Source: Pseudomonas marginalis
GTDB taxonomy: Bacteria; Pseudomonadota; Gammaproteobacteria; Pseudomonadales; Pseudomonadaceae
Assembly: GCF_001645105.1 (NCBI RefSeq)
Contig: NZ_LKEG01000052.1
Location: 188,508 to 252,507 of the forward strand
Reading direction: 5' to 3'
Length of the DNA stretch: 64,000 nt
Both the position numbers and the translations under genes were made by a program. This document shows positions 8,172 through 16,157 of this stretch, piece after piece. The notes under the pieces are model-generated. The model worked only from the letters and a program-made list of their open reading frames with translations, had not been told where the DNA came from and searched no databases. Position 1 is the stretch's first letter; every line of letters begins with the position of its first letter.

Positions 8172-8479
8172 GAGCCCCTCTCGCGCCTCGAAATAATGGT
8201 GGTTTGCTGCTGAGTTGTGATTTCGTTACAGAGGGATTTTCAGGGGCGGCAATTATGAAGAAGAGGTGTGGAGTCCCATTTATGCGTAGGAGTCTGTGTA
8301 GCGTTGTGTGCGAGGAATACGTGATGGGTGAGATCCCGTGGTTATTTCATACGAAATAGGCACAGTTCCGAGTTCAAGTTTTTTTAGTTTGTATTGATGT
8401 GTCGAAATGAAGTGCGAGCAACCAGCGCGACTGCTTTATAATCGCAACCCCTGATAACAGGACTTAAGGCTGATACAGC
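8172..8479. other. Divergent intergenic region with candidate promoter
   Basis: This 308-base region separates the leftward GNAT operon from the rightward AEC transporter gene and is A+T-rich. It holds a 16-bp inverted repeat TATTTC-ATAC-GAAATA at 8343-8358 and a perfect TATAAT at 8437-8442, 38 bases before the transporter start, without a convincing -35 box. I see no coding sequence here. Confidence 0.5.
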
Positions 8480-9421
8480 ATGCTCGCCATTTTCCTTGCG
8501 ACGCTCACCATCACCGCGCCGGTGTTTGCCATGCTGTTTCTCGGTGTGTTGCTCAAGCGCCTCAACTGGATCAACGACAACTTTATCCACACCGCCTCGT
8601 CCCTGGTGTTCAATGTCACCATGCCGGCGTTGTTGTTCCTCGGCATCCTGCATGCCGACCTGCATTCGGCGCTCAAACCGGGTTTGCTGATCTACTTTGC
8701 CGTCGCCACGCTGCTCAGCTTTGCCTTGGCCTGGGGCTGGGCGATTTTCCGTTGCAAGCGTGAAGACCGTGGCATCTATACCCAGGGCGCGTTTCGCGGC
8801 AATAACGGCGTGATCGGCCTGGCACTCGCGGCCAGTATGTACGGCGACTACGGTATCTCTCTCGGCGCGATCCTCGCCGCACTGGTGATCCTGTTCTACA
8901 ACACGTTGTCGACCATCGTGCTGGCGGTCTACAGCCCAGTCATCAAGTCCGACCCGTGGAGCATCTTCAAAAGTGTGGTGGCCAACCCGCTGATCATCAG
9001 CGTGATTGTCGCCGCCCCGTTCGCCTATTTTCAGATCGGCTTGCCGGGTTGGCTGGAAAAATCCTTGGGGTACCTGGCAGACACCACGTTGCCGCTGGCG
9101 CTGATCTGCATTGGTGGCACCTTGTCGTTGGCCGCATTGCGCAAGAGCGGCAACATGGCCCTGAGCGCGAGCCTGATGAAAATGGTCTGGCTCCCGGTGG
9201 TCGCCACCCTGGGCGCCTGGCTGCTGGGGTTCCGAGGGCCGGAGTTGGGGATTCTGTTCCTGTATTTCGGCGCGCCGACGGCCGCTGCGAGCTTTGTCAT
9301 GGCCAGGGCGGCCGAGGGCAATCATGAGCTGGCGGCGGCGATTATTGTGATCACCACCCTGATGGCGGCAGTGACCACGAATATCGGGATCTTTGTGTTG
9401 CAGGCGGGTGGTTGGATCTGA
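8480..9421 (+). CDS. AEC-family transporter
   Basis: This 313-residue inner-membrane protein belongs to the auxin efflux carrier / malonate-transporter-like family. It has about ten hydrophobic segments split by a short charged loop near residue 95 (CKREDRG), and conserved features of the family such as FRGNNGVIGLALA near 110 and the C-terminal FGAPTAAASFVMA at about 270. AEC proteins move organic anions, but the substrate cannot be predicted here. The ATG at 8480 has a modest AAGG site. It is transcribed alone; a REPIN and a convergent gene follow it. Confidence 0.85.
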   Translation: MLAIFLATLTITAPVFAMLFLGVLLKRLNWINDNFIHTASSLVFNVTMPALLFLGILHADLHSALKPGLLIYFAVATLLSFALAWGWAIFRCKREDRGIYTQGAFRGNNGVIGLALAASMYGDYGISLGAILAALVILFYNTLSTIVLAVYSPVIKSDPWSIFKSVVANPLIISVIVAAPFAYFQIGLPGWLEKSLGYLADTTLPLALICIGGTLSLAALRKSGNMALSASLMKMVWLPVVATLGAWLLGFRGPELGILFLYFGAPTAAASFVMARAAEGNHELAAAIIVITTLMAAVTTNIGIFVLQAGGWI

Positions 9422-9445
9422 ACGCTCGGGTGCCTGTGAGGGCCA

Positions 9446-9515
9446 ATCGGGGGCAAGCCCCCTCCCACATTTGGATGGGTGAACACCTTCATTGTGAGAG
9501 GGGCTTGCCCCCGAT
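9446..9515. repeat. REPIN, GTGGGAGGGGGCTTGCC type
   Basis: ATCGGGGGCAAGCCCCCTC and GAGGGGCTTGCCCCCGAT form an inverted pair around a short centre that lacks the long conserved spacer of the elements at 11421, 47682 and 55881. The outer GTGGGAG arm is altered to GTGAGAG on the right. It lies between two convergent genes. Confidence 0.8.
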
Positions 9516-9528
9516 AGCTATCTGACCG

Positions 9529-9912
9529 TCACTGCTGATCTGCCTGATACGCCTCGATCACTTCCTGCGCCGCACGAAACGCATCAATCGCCGCCGGCAC
9601 TCCGGCGTACACCGCGCAATGCAGCAGCGCTTCGCGGATCTCTTCCACGCTGCAACCATTGTTCAGCGCGCCGCGCACATGGCCCTTGAGCTCTTGCGGG
9701 CACTTCAGCGCGGTCAGGGCGGCGAGGGTGATCAGGCTGCGGGTTTTCAGCGACAACCCCTCGCGGTTCCACACACTGCCCCAGGCGTGCTCGTTGACGA
9801 AGTCCTGCAGCGGCTGGGTGAACTCGGTGGCATTGCCCAAGGCACGGTCGACGAATACATCCCCCATGACCTGGCGACGCATTTCAACCCCAGGCTTTTT
9901 TTGATCGGTCAT
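9529..9912 (-). CDS. Carboxymuconolactone decarboxylase family protein
   Basis: This 127-residue protein aligns along its length with PcaC-type 4-carboxymuconolactone decarboxylases, including TEFTQPLQDFVNEHAWGSVW, RSLITLAALTAL and the C-terminal HVRGALNNGCSVEEI block. It has no AhpD-style CxxC pair, so a peroxidase role is unlikely. It is not near other protocatechuate genes. Its ATG overlaps the stop of the cation antiporter gene by four bases (9909-9912), so it is coupled to that gene. The PcaC reaction is possible, but the context argues for a different, unknown substrate. Confidence 0.75.
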   Translation of the reverse strand: MTDQKKPGVEMRRQVMGDVFVDRALGNATEFTQPLQDFVNEHAWGSVWNREGLSLKTRSLITLAALTALKCPQELKGHVRGALNNGCSVEEIREALLHCAVYAGVPAAIDAFRAAQEVIEAYQADQQ

Positions 9913-10997
9913 TGCGATTCCCTCTTGTGTTGGCGGCGCCAGGCTCGCAGCGTGCTGAACAACAGAAACGCCACCAGCACCGGCAAGACGTAATACAGCA
10001 TCAGTTGTTCAAGCTTGTTGGCCAGGGGCATGCCGGTGGTGAACGTCATTACATGCAGCCCGTACGCCAGGTACAGGCCCAGCAGCACCAGGCCTTCGGC
10101 ACGGGTCACGCGGTAACCGGTGTAGAACACCGGCAGGCACAGCACCACCACGCCGAGCATCACCGGCAGGTCAAAGTCCAAGGCATTCGGCGAAACCGAC
10201 AGCGGCGAGGGCGCGAGCAAGGCGGTCAGCCCCAATACGCCGAGCAGGTTGAACAGGTTGCTGCCGATCACGTTGCCCACGGCAATTTCCCGCTCGCCGC
10301 GCAGGGCGGCAATCAGCGAGGTGGCCAGGCACGGCAGCGAGGTGCCGACACCGATCAGCGTCAGGCCGATGATGCGTTCCGACAGGCCCAGGTCGCTCGC
10401 CACGTCCACGGCAGCGCCGAGCAACAGATGCCCGGCCAGCACCAGAATCAGCAGCCCGCCGAGCATCAACAGCACGCTGCTCAGCCATGGCGCCCTGGCC
10501 ACGGTGTCCAGCGTGCGCGGGCGGCGGGAGTGGCGCGTCTGGTAATGCAGCACGCCGAGGTAGGCGATCAGGGCCACGAGCAACAGCAGGCCGTCGATGG
10601 GTGTGAGCTCTTCATTGGCTGCCAGGGTAAACACCAGCAGGCCGGCCAGGATCATCACCGGGATATCCAGGCGTACCAGTTGCCGGGAGACCCGCAGCGG
10701 AATGATCAGCGCCGACAGGCCCAGGGTTACAAGGATGTTGAAGATGCTGCTGCCGATCACGCTGCCCACGGCGATATCCGTATTGCCGGCCAGGGTGGCC
10801 TGCAGGCTCACGGTCATCTGTGGCGCGCTGCTGCCGAAGGCGACGATGGTCAGGCCAATGATCAACGGCCGCACCTTGAGGCTCGCGGCCAGGCGTACGG
10901 CGGCCCGCACCAGGATTTCGGCGCCGACGATCAGCAGCAGGAGGCCGCTGACCAATTCCAGAAGGCTCCAGGGGGAGAGGGCGGTTAGTCTGAAAAT
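9909..10997 (-). CDS. CaCA-family cation antiporter-like protein
   Basis: This is an inner-membrane protein of the calcium/cation antiporter (YrbG-like) family with about ten helices and two alpha-repeats. The repeats are visible as AFGSSAPQMTVS (residues about 40-51 counting from the TTG at 10955) and GVGTSLPCLATS (about 202-213). In canonical members both read ...PE..., and the two glutamates bind the cation; here they are Gln and Cys. The best start is an ATT at 10995-10997, seven bases after GGAGG; it gives the N-terminus IFRLTALSPWSLLELVSG, matching the length I expect of relatives. The nearest conventional start, TTG 10955, has no ribosome site. The gene sits between the rlpA-like gene and the carboxymuconolactone-decarboxylase-like gene. 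Confidence 0.75.
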   Translation of the reverse strand: MFRLTALSPWSLLELVSGLLLLIVGAEILVRAAVRLAASLKVRPLIIGLTIVAFGSSAPQMTVSLQATLAGNTDIAVGSVIGSSIFNILVTLGLSALIIPLRVSRQLVRLDIPVMILAGLLVFTLAANEELTPIDGLLLLVALIAYLGVLHYQTRHSRRPRTLDTVARAPWLSSVLLMLGGLLILVLAGHLLLGAAVDVASDLGLSERIIGLTLIGVGTSLPCLATSLIAALRGEREIAVGNVIGSNLFNLLGVLGLTALLAPSPLSVSPNALDFDLPVMLGVVVLCLPVFYTGYRVTRAEGLVLLGLYLAYGLHVMTFTTGMPLANKLEQLMLYYVLPVLVAFLLFSTLRAWRRQHKRESQ

Positions 10998-11013
10998 GGC
11001 CGGGCCTCCATCG

Positions 11014-11385
11014 TCAGTTGCTCAAGGCTTGTACGCGCACGCGTGCGGTGCCGCTGCTGATCATACCCAGCTGCTCGGCGGCCTTGCGTGAAAGATCAAT
11101 CAAGCGCCCACGGGTATGCGGGCCGCGATCGTTGATGCGCACAACCACGGATCTGTCGTTGTCGAGGTTGGTGACCTTGACCTGGGTGCCGAAGGGCAAT
11201 CGCCGATGGGCGGCGGTCAAGGCGTTCTGGTTGAAAGGTTCACCGCTGGCAGTCTTGTTGCCATGGTGTTTGGCGCCGTAATAGGAAGCGGTGCCGGTTT
11301 CGTCGTAACCGTTGGGGTTGATGACGCCGCTGGCGCAGCCGGCCAGCAGGGAGGACAGGATCATCAGGCCGAGTAGGCGCTTCAT
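11014..11385 (-). CDS. RlpA-like septal ring lipoprotein
   Basis: This 123-residue lipoprotein is a short RlpA-family protein. It starts with a lipoprotein signal (lipobox LAGC, Cys17) and then consists of one double-psi beta-barrel domain with GTASYYG, HHGNKTASGE and INDRGP, the conserved blocks of RlpA glycan-cleaving domains. It has no SPOR domain, so it is much shorter than classical RlpA and should not be targeted to denuded septal glycan in the same way. The outer membrane's periplasmic face is the probable site. It appears to be the first gene of an operon with the antiporter, whose ribosome site begins six bases after its stop. Confidence 0.85.
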   Translation of the reverse strand: MKRLLGLMILSSLLAGCASGVINPNGYDETGTASYYGAKHHGNKTASGEPFNQNALTAAHRRLPFGTQVKVTNLDNDRSVVVRINDRGPHTRGRLIDLSRKAAEQLGMISSGTARVRVQALSN

Positions 11386-11420
11386 TCAAGGTATCCCCAT
11401 ATCAAAGGTGGAAGGGGCTT

Positions 11421-11513
11421 ATGTGGGAGGGGGCTTGCCCCCGATAGCGGTGTATCAGCCAGGCATTCGTCAGCTGACACTCTGCAATCGGGGGGCAAGC
11501 CCCCTCCCACCTT
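11421..11513. repeat. REPIN, GTGGGAGGGGGCTTGCC type
   Basis: Arms ATGTGGGAGGGGGCTTGCC (from 11421) and GGGCAAGCCCCCTCCCAC (to 11510) flank a 41-base spacer that includes GCGGTGTATCAG and CTGACACT. The spacer pattern recurs in the elements at 47682 and 55881, so these three are full-length members of one family. It lies between the rlpA-like gene and gatB. Confidence 0.88.
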
Positions 11514-11557
11514 GGTCCGAGCCGAGCATGAGATCTCAGTCGGCCCCTTCATCGCTA

Positions 11558-13003
11558 TCAGCCTTCAAGCTTGCTTTTCAGCAGCTCGTTCACCTGTTGC
11601 GGGTTGGCCTTGCCTTTGGAGGCTTTCATCGCCTGGCCCACAAAGAAGCCGAACATCTTGCCGCGCTTGGCTTCGTCTGCCGCACGGTATTGCTCGACCT
11701 GCTCGGCATTGGCCGCGAGCATTTCATCCAGCACGGCCGAAATCGCGCCGCTGTCGGTGACTTGCTTGAGGCCACGCTTCTCGATGATCTCGTCGGCACT
11801 GCCTTCACCGCTGGCCATGGCTTCGAACACGGTCTTGGCAATTTTGCCGGAGATGGTGTTGTCCTTGATGCGCAGCAGCATGCCGCCCAGTTGCTCGGCG
11901 GTGACGGGGGCTTCGTCGATTTCCAGGCCCTGTTTGTTCAGCAGGCTGCCCAGCTCGACCATCACCCAGTTGGCCGCCAGCTTGGCGTCACCGGCGATGC
12001 TCACGACTTTTTCGAAGTAGTCGGCTTGTTCGCGGCTGGAAGCCAGCACGCTCGCATCGTAGACCGACAGGCCGAACTGCGCCTGGAAGCGTTCGCGTTT
12101 TTGCGGCGGCAGTTCCGGCAGGGTAGCGCGGATGTCATTGAGGAACGAATCCTCGATCACCACCGGCAACAGGTCCGGGTCGGGGAAGTAACGGTAGTCG
12201 TTGGCTTCCTCTTTGCTGCGCATGGCGCGGGTTTCGTCTTTGTTCGGGTCGTACAGGCGGGTTTGCTGGATCACTTTGCCGCCGTCCTCGATCAGTTCGA
12301 TCTGGCGACGTACTTCGGTGTTGATCGCCTTCTCGATGAAGCGGAACGAGTTGACGTTCTTGATCTCGCAGCGAGTGCCGTACTCGGCCTGGCCTTTGGG
12401 GCGTACCGACACGTTGCAGTCGCACCGCAGCGAGCCTTCGGCCATGTTGCCGTCGCAGATGCCCAGGTAACGCACCAGCGCGTGGATGGTCTTGACGTAG
12501 GCCACGGCTTCCTTGGCGCTGCGCATGTCCGGTTCGGAAACGATCTCGAGCAGCGGTGTGCCGGCGCGGTTCAGGTCGATGCCGGTGGCGCCGTTGAATT
12601 CTTCATGCAGGCTTTTGCCGGCGTCTTCTTCCAAATGTGCGCGGGTTACGCCGACGCGCTTGATGGTGCCGTCTTCCAGTGGGATGTCCAGGTAGCCCTT
12701 GCCGACGATTGGCAACTCCATCTGGCTGATCTGGTAGCCCTTGGGCAGGTCCGGGTAGAAGTAGTTCTTGCGCGCGAACACGTTGTGCTGGCCGATCTCG
12801 GCGTCAATCGCCAGGCCGAACATCACCGCCATGCGCACCGCTTCCTGGTTCAGCACCGGCAGCACGCCGGGCATGCCCAGGTCTACCAGGCTCGCCTGGG
12901 TGTTGGGCTCGGAGCCGAACGTGGTGGCGCTACCGGAGAAAATCTTCGATTGGGTGGCGAGCTGGGTATGAATCTCCAGCCCGATCACAACTTCCCATTG
13001 CAT
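11558..13003 (-). CDS. gatB: Asp-tRNA(Asn)/Glu-tRNA(Gln) amidotransferase subunit B
   Basis: GatB is the subunit that binds and activates mischarged Glu-tRNA(Gln) or Asp-tRNA(Asn) in the GatCAB complex, which converts them to the correct amidated tRNAs. The 481-residue protein is full length: MQWEVVIGLEIHTQL at the start, the signature LPDLPKGYQISQ-type region near 85-95 (here YPDLPKGYQISQ), a Cys-containing LRCDCNVSVRP at about 195, and the C-terminal YqeY-like tail ending near LLKSKLEG. It is last in gatC-gatA-gatB, ten bases after gatA. A REPIN lies downstream. Confidence 0.97.
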   Translation of the reverse strand: MQWEVVIGLEIHTQLATQSKIFSGSATTFGSEPNTQASLVDLGMPGVLPVLNQEAVRMAVMFGLAIDAEIGQHNVFARKNYFYPDLPKGYQISQMELPIVGKGYLDIPLEDGTIKRVGVTRAHLEEDAGKSLHEEFNGATGIDLNRAGTPLLEIVSEPDMRSAKEAVAYVKTIHALVRYLGICDGNMAEGSLRCDCNVSVRPKGQAEYGTRCEIKNVNSFRFIEKAINTEVRRQIELIEDGGKVIQQTRLYDPNKDETRAMRSKEEANDYRYFPDPDLLPVVIEDSFLNDIRATLPELPPQKRERFQAQFGLSVYDASVLASSREQADYFEKVVSIAGDAKLAANWVMVELGSLLNKQGLEIDEAPVTAEQLGGMLLRIKDNTISGKIAKTVFEAMASGEGSADEIIEKRGLKQVTDSGAISAVLDEMLAANAEQVEQYRAADEAKRGKMFGFFVGQAMKASKGKANPQQVNELLKSKLEG

Positions 13004-13013
13004 AGTGTTCTCC

Positions 13014-14465
13014 TCAGAAGCCGGTAGGGGTGCGAGTGTGCCAGTCGGTGTTCAACTGGTACTGGTGCGCCACATTGAGCAGGCGGCCTTCCTGGAAATA
13101 TGGGGCGAGCAATTGCACGCCGACCGGCAGGCCATCGACGAAACCGGCGGGAATGGACAAGCCCGGCAGGCCCGCGAGGTTGGCGGTGATGGTGTAGAGG
13201 TCTTCCAGGTACTCGGCAATCGGGTCGCCTGTCTTGGCGCCGATCTTCCAGGCCGGGTTCGGCGTGGTCGGGCCGAGGATCACGTCGACTTCTTCAAAGG
13301 CCGCCATGAAGTCGTTCTTGATCAGGCGACGGATTTTCTGCGCCTTGAGGTAGTACGCGTCGTAGTAGCCCGCCGACAGGGCGTAGGCCCCGACCATGAT
13401 CCGGCGTTGTACTTCGGCGCCGAAGCCTTCGCCACGGGAGCGTTTGTACAGGTCGGTGAGGTCTTTCGGGTTTTCGCAGCGGTAGCCAAAGCGCACGCCG
13501 TCGAAACGCGACAGGTTGGAAGAGGCTTCCGCTGGCGCGATCACATAGTAGGCAGGAATCGCGTGCTGGTTGTTCGGCAGGCTGATTTCCTTGATCACCG
13601 CACCGAGGCCTTCCAGCGTCTTGACGCTGTTGTGCACCAGCTCGGCGATACGCGGGTCGAGACCGGCGCTGAAGTATTCCTTCGGCACGCCGATGCGCAG
13701 GCCCTTGATCGAGGTGTTCAGGCTGGCGCTGTAGTCCGGCACGGGCTCATCGATGCTGGTGGAGTCCTGTTTATCGAACCCGGCCATACCTTGTAACAAA
13801 ATTGCGCAGTCTTCAGCAGTACGGGCCAGGGGGCCGCCCTGATCCAGGCTGGAGGCGTAGGCGATCATGCCCCAGCGGGAAACGCGACCGTAGGTCGGCT
13901 TCAACCCGGTAAGGTTGGTGAACGCCGCCGGCTGGCGGATCGAACCGCCCGTGTCGGTGGCCGTGGCAGCCGGCAGGAAACGCGCGGCAACGGCGGCGGC
14001 CGAACCACCGGACGAACCACCGGGCACGTGGTCGAGGTTCCACGGGTTTTTCACCGCGCCGTAGTAGCTCGACTCGTTGGCCGAACCCATGGCGAACTCG
14101 TCCATGTTGGTCTTGCCCAGGGTCACAGCCCCGGCGGCAGCCAGCTTGGACACCACGGTGGCGTCGTAGGGGGCCTTGAAGTTGTCGAGCATCTTCGAGC
14201 CGCAACTGGTGCGAATGCCCTGGGTGCAGAACAGGTCCTTGTGGGCGATAGGGGCGCCCAGCAGTGCGCCCTGTTCACCGTTGGCGCGACGTGCGTCGGC
14301 AGCCTTGGCCTGGCTCAAGGCCAGCTCTTCGGTGAGGCTGATGAAGCTGTTGACCTTCGGATCGTGCTCGGCGATACGCGCCAGCAGGGTCTTGGTCAGC
14401 TCTTCGGAAGAAAACTTTTTGTCGGCGAGACCGCGGGCGATCTCGGCCAGAGTCATGTGATGCAT
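13014..14465 (-). CDS. gatA: Asp-tRNA(Asn)/Glu-tRNA(Gln) amidotransferase subunit A
   Basis: GatA is the amidase of GatCAB; it releases ammonia from glutamine and passes it to GatB. The 483-residue protein has the amidase-signature Ser-cisSer-Lys triad: the lysine in PIAHKDLF (near 75), and the Gly/Ser-rich block VPGGSSGGSAAAVAA (near 150) followed by ATATDTGGSIRQPAAF with the nucleophilic serine in GGSIR. It follows gatC by 16 bases and precedes gatB. All are expected in the cytoplasm. Confidence 0.97.
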   Translation of the reverse strand: MHHMTLAEIARGLADKKFSSEELTKTLLARIAEHDPKVNSFISLTEELALSQAKAADARRANGEQGALLGAPIAHKDLFCTQGIRTSCGSKMLDNFKAPYDATVVSKLAAAGAVTLGKTNMDEFAMGSANESSYYGAVKNPWNLDHVPGGSSGGSAAAVAARFLPAATATDTGGSIRQPAAFTNLTGLKPTYGRVSRWGMIAYASSLDQGGPLARTAEDCAILLQGMAGFDKQDSTSIDEPVPDYSASLNTSIKGLRIGVPKEYFSAGLDPRIAELVHNSVKTLEGLGAVIKEISLPNNQHAIPAYYVIAPAEASSNLSRFDGVRFGYRCENPKDLTDLYKRSRGEGFGAEVQRRIMVGAYALSAGYYDAYYLKAQKIRRLIKNDFMAAFEEVDVILGPTTPNPAWKIGAKTGDPIAEYLEDLYTITANLAGLPGLSIPAGFVDGLPVGVQLLAPYFQEGRLLNVAHQYQLNTDWHTRTPTGF

Positions 14466-14481
14466 TGCAGGCTCTTTCCCT

Positions 14482-14769
14482 TTAGTCGATGACTTTCGGA
14501 ACCAGGTACAGGCCGTTTTCGACCGATGGCGCGATGGACTGGTAGGCCTCGCGATTATTACTTTCGGTCACGACGTCTGCGCGCAGGCGCTGGCTGGCTT
14601 CCAGCGGGTGAGCCAGGGGCTCGATGCCGTCGGTATTCACGGCCTGCATTTGGTCGACCAGCCCGAGAATACTGTTCAGGGCTGCGGTGGTCTGTGGAAG
14701 ATCGTCTTCATTCAGGCCAAGCGAGGCCAAATGCGCGATTTTTTCCACATCGGAGCGTTCAAGCGTCAT
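14482..14769 (-). CDS. gatC: Asp-tRNA(Asn)/Glu-tRNA(Gln) amidotransferase subunit C
   Basis: GatC is the small subunit that wraps around and stabilises GatA. The 95-residue protein has the expected length and pattern: MTLERSDVEKIAHLASLGL at the N-terminus, a central ILGLVDQMQAVNTDGIEPL, and a C-terminal stretch with YLVPKVID. The ATG follows TGGAG. It is first in the leftward gatCAB operon and divergent from mreB, with 210 bases between. Confidence 0.95.
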   Translation of the reverse strand: MTLERSDVEKIAHLASLGLNEDDLPQTTAALNSILGLVDQMQAVNTDGIEPLAHPLEASQRLRADVVTESNNREAYQSIAPSVENGLYLVPKVID

Positions 14770-14906
14770 GGGAATCTCCAGTGGAAAACAGAACGGAGGC
14801 TGTCCGTGTGTTAGATTGTCGGAACACTACCGCATTTCTACGGTCTTACGGCCGCGATTGTGGGGGTTGGTGCACAGAAAGTCGGCCAATTTAGCACATT
14901 GGCGCC

Positions 14907-14935
14907 TTGCCCAAAATCCCTGTCGTTGTTAGAGT
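14907..14935 (+). promoter_or_regulatory. Sigma-70-type promoter of mreB
   Basis: TTGCCC (14907-14912), a 17-base spacer and TAGAGT (14930-14935) fit a vegetative promoter. Transcription would begin near 14942 and give mreB a leader of about 40 bases. Confidence 0.5.
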
Positions 14936-14979
14936 TTGCCGCACTTTTTTACCCACGCGTTGCCTAGGGTCCCTTTCCC

Positions 14980-16017
14980 ATGTTCAAGAAACTGCGTGGC
15001 ATGTTTTCCAGCGATCTTTCCATTGACCTGGGCACTGCCAACACCCTTATTTACGTGCGCGAGCGCGGTATCGTCCTGAATGAGCCATCGGTTGTGGCCA
15101 TTCGGACCCATGGTAATCAGAAAAGTGTCGTTGCCGTCGGCACCGAGGCCAAGCGCATGCTCGGCCGTACACCAGGCAATATTGCTGCCATTCGTCCGAT
15201 GAAAGACGGCGTGATCGCCGACTTCAGTGTCTGCGAGAAGATGCTGCAGTACTTCATCAACAAGGTTCACGAAAACAGTTTCCTGCAGCCCAGCCCTCGT
15301 GTGCTGATCTGCGTTCCATGCAAATCCACCCAGGTTGAGCGTCGTGCCATCCGTGAATCGGCCCTTGGTGCCGGTGCTCGCGAAGTGTTCCTGATCGAAG
15401 AGCCGATGGCTGCTGCGATCGGTGCCGGCCTGCCGGTAGAAGAAGCCCGCGGTTCGATGGTGGTGGATATCGGTGGTGGTACCACTGAAATCGCCCTGAT
15501 TTCCCTGAACGGTGTGGTGTATGCCGAATCCGTACGCGTCGGCGGCGACCGTTTCGACGAAGCGATCATCACCTATGTGCGTCGTAACTACGGCAGCCTG
15601 ATCGGCGAATCCACCGCCGAGCGCATCAAGCAGGAAATCGGTACCGCTTATCCGGGCGGCGAAGTGCGCGAAGTCGATGTTCGCGGTCGCAACCTGGCCG
15701 AAGGCGTTCCACGTGCCTTCACCCTGAACTCCAATGAAGTGCTGGAAGCTCTGCAAGAGTCCCTGGCCACTATCGTTCAGGCCGTGAAGAGCGCCCTGGA
15801 GCAATCGCCGCCGGAACTGGCTTCCGATATCGCCGAGCGTGGGCTGGTGCTGACCGGTGGTGGCGCCTTGCTGCGCGACCTCGACAAACTGCTGGCCCAG
15901 GAAACCGGCTTGCCGGTGATTGTCGCCGAAGACCCGCTGACCTGCGTCGCCCGTGGCGGTGGCCGTGCACTGGAAATGATGGATAAACACACCATGGACC
16001 TGCTTTCCAGCGAATAA
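14980..16017 (+). CDS. mreB: Rod-shape determining protein MreB
   Basis: MreB is the bacterial actin that directs sidewall peptidoglycan synthesis at the inner membrane. The 345-residue protein shows the ATPase blocks of the family: SIDLGTANTLIY (phosphate 1) near 13-24, VVDIGGGTTEIA (phosphate 2) near 163-174, and LTGGGALLRDLDKLL (adenosine) near 290-304. The N-terminus (MFKKLRGMFSSD) forms the amphipathic membrane anchor typical of Gram-negative MreB. It is first in mreB-mreC-mreD. A strong hairpin lies between it and mreC, which may keep mreB expression above that of the other two. Confidence 0.97.
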   Translation: MFKKLRGMFSSDLSIDLGTANTLIYVRERGIVLNEPSVVAIRTHGNQKSVVAVGTEAKRMLGRTPGNIAAIRPMKDGVIADFSVCEKMLQYFINKVHENSFLQPSPRVLICVPCKSTQVERRAIRESALGAGAREVFLIEEPMAAAIGAGLPVEEARGSMVVDIGGGTTEIALISLNGVVYAESVRVGGDRFDEAIITYVRRNYGSLIGESTAERIKQEIGTAYPGGEVREVDVRGRNLAEGVPRAFTLNSNEVLEALQESLATIVQAVKSALEQSPPELASDIAERGLVLTGGGALLRDLDKLLAQETGLPVIVAEDPLTCVARGGGRALEMMDKHTMDLLSSE

Positions 16018-16041
16018 GCATTTGCTGATTAGCCCATGTTT

Positions 16042-16079
16042 CGCCCGCAGGCAGCACTTTGCAGTGCTGCCTGTTGGCG
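16042..16079 (+). terminator. Hairpin between mreB and mreC, likely attenuator
   Basis: CAGGCAGCACT pairs perfectly with AGTGCTGCCTG around TTGC, and an outer CGCC/GGCG pair extends the stem across a 2x2 internal loop. A moderately T-rich stretch (TTTATCTTCTTC) follows. It could partly terminate transcription and set a high MreB to MreC/MreD ratio. Confidence 0.5.
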
Positions 16080-16157
16080 TTTATCTTCTTCAATCTGCAT
16101 CCAGGCCGGTTAGATGCCGTATGAATAAAGAGAACATTTGCCTGGGAGGAGCGGCTT

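Noticed and set aside
8172..8479. A small gene between the GNAT and AEC genes
   Set aside because: Short frames here have no ribosome site; regulatory sequence explains the region better.
9529..9912. Calling this gene pcaC
   Set aside because: The family match is good, but no other protocatechuate gene is near and it is coupled to a cation antiporter, so a pathway name is not justified.
11312..13027. A 571-codon open frame on the + strand
   Set aside because: It lies antisense to gatB, has no ribosome site, and its composition is that of a mirror frame in G+C-rich DNA.
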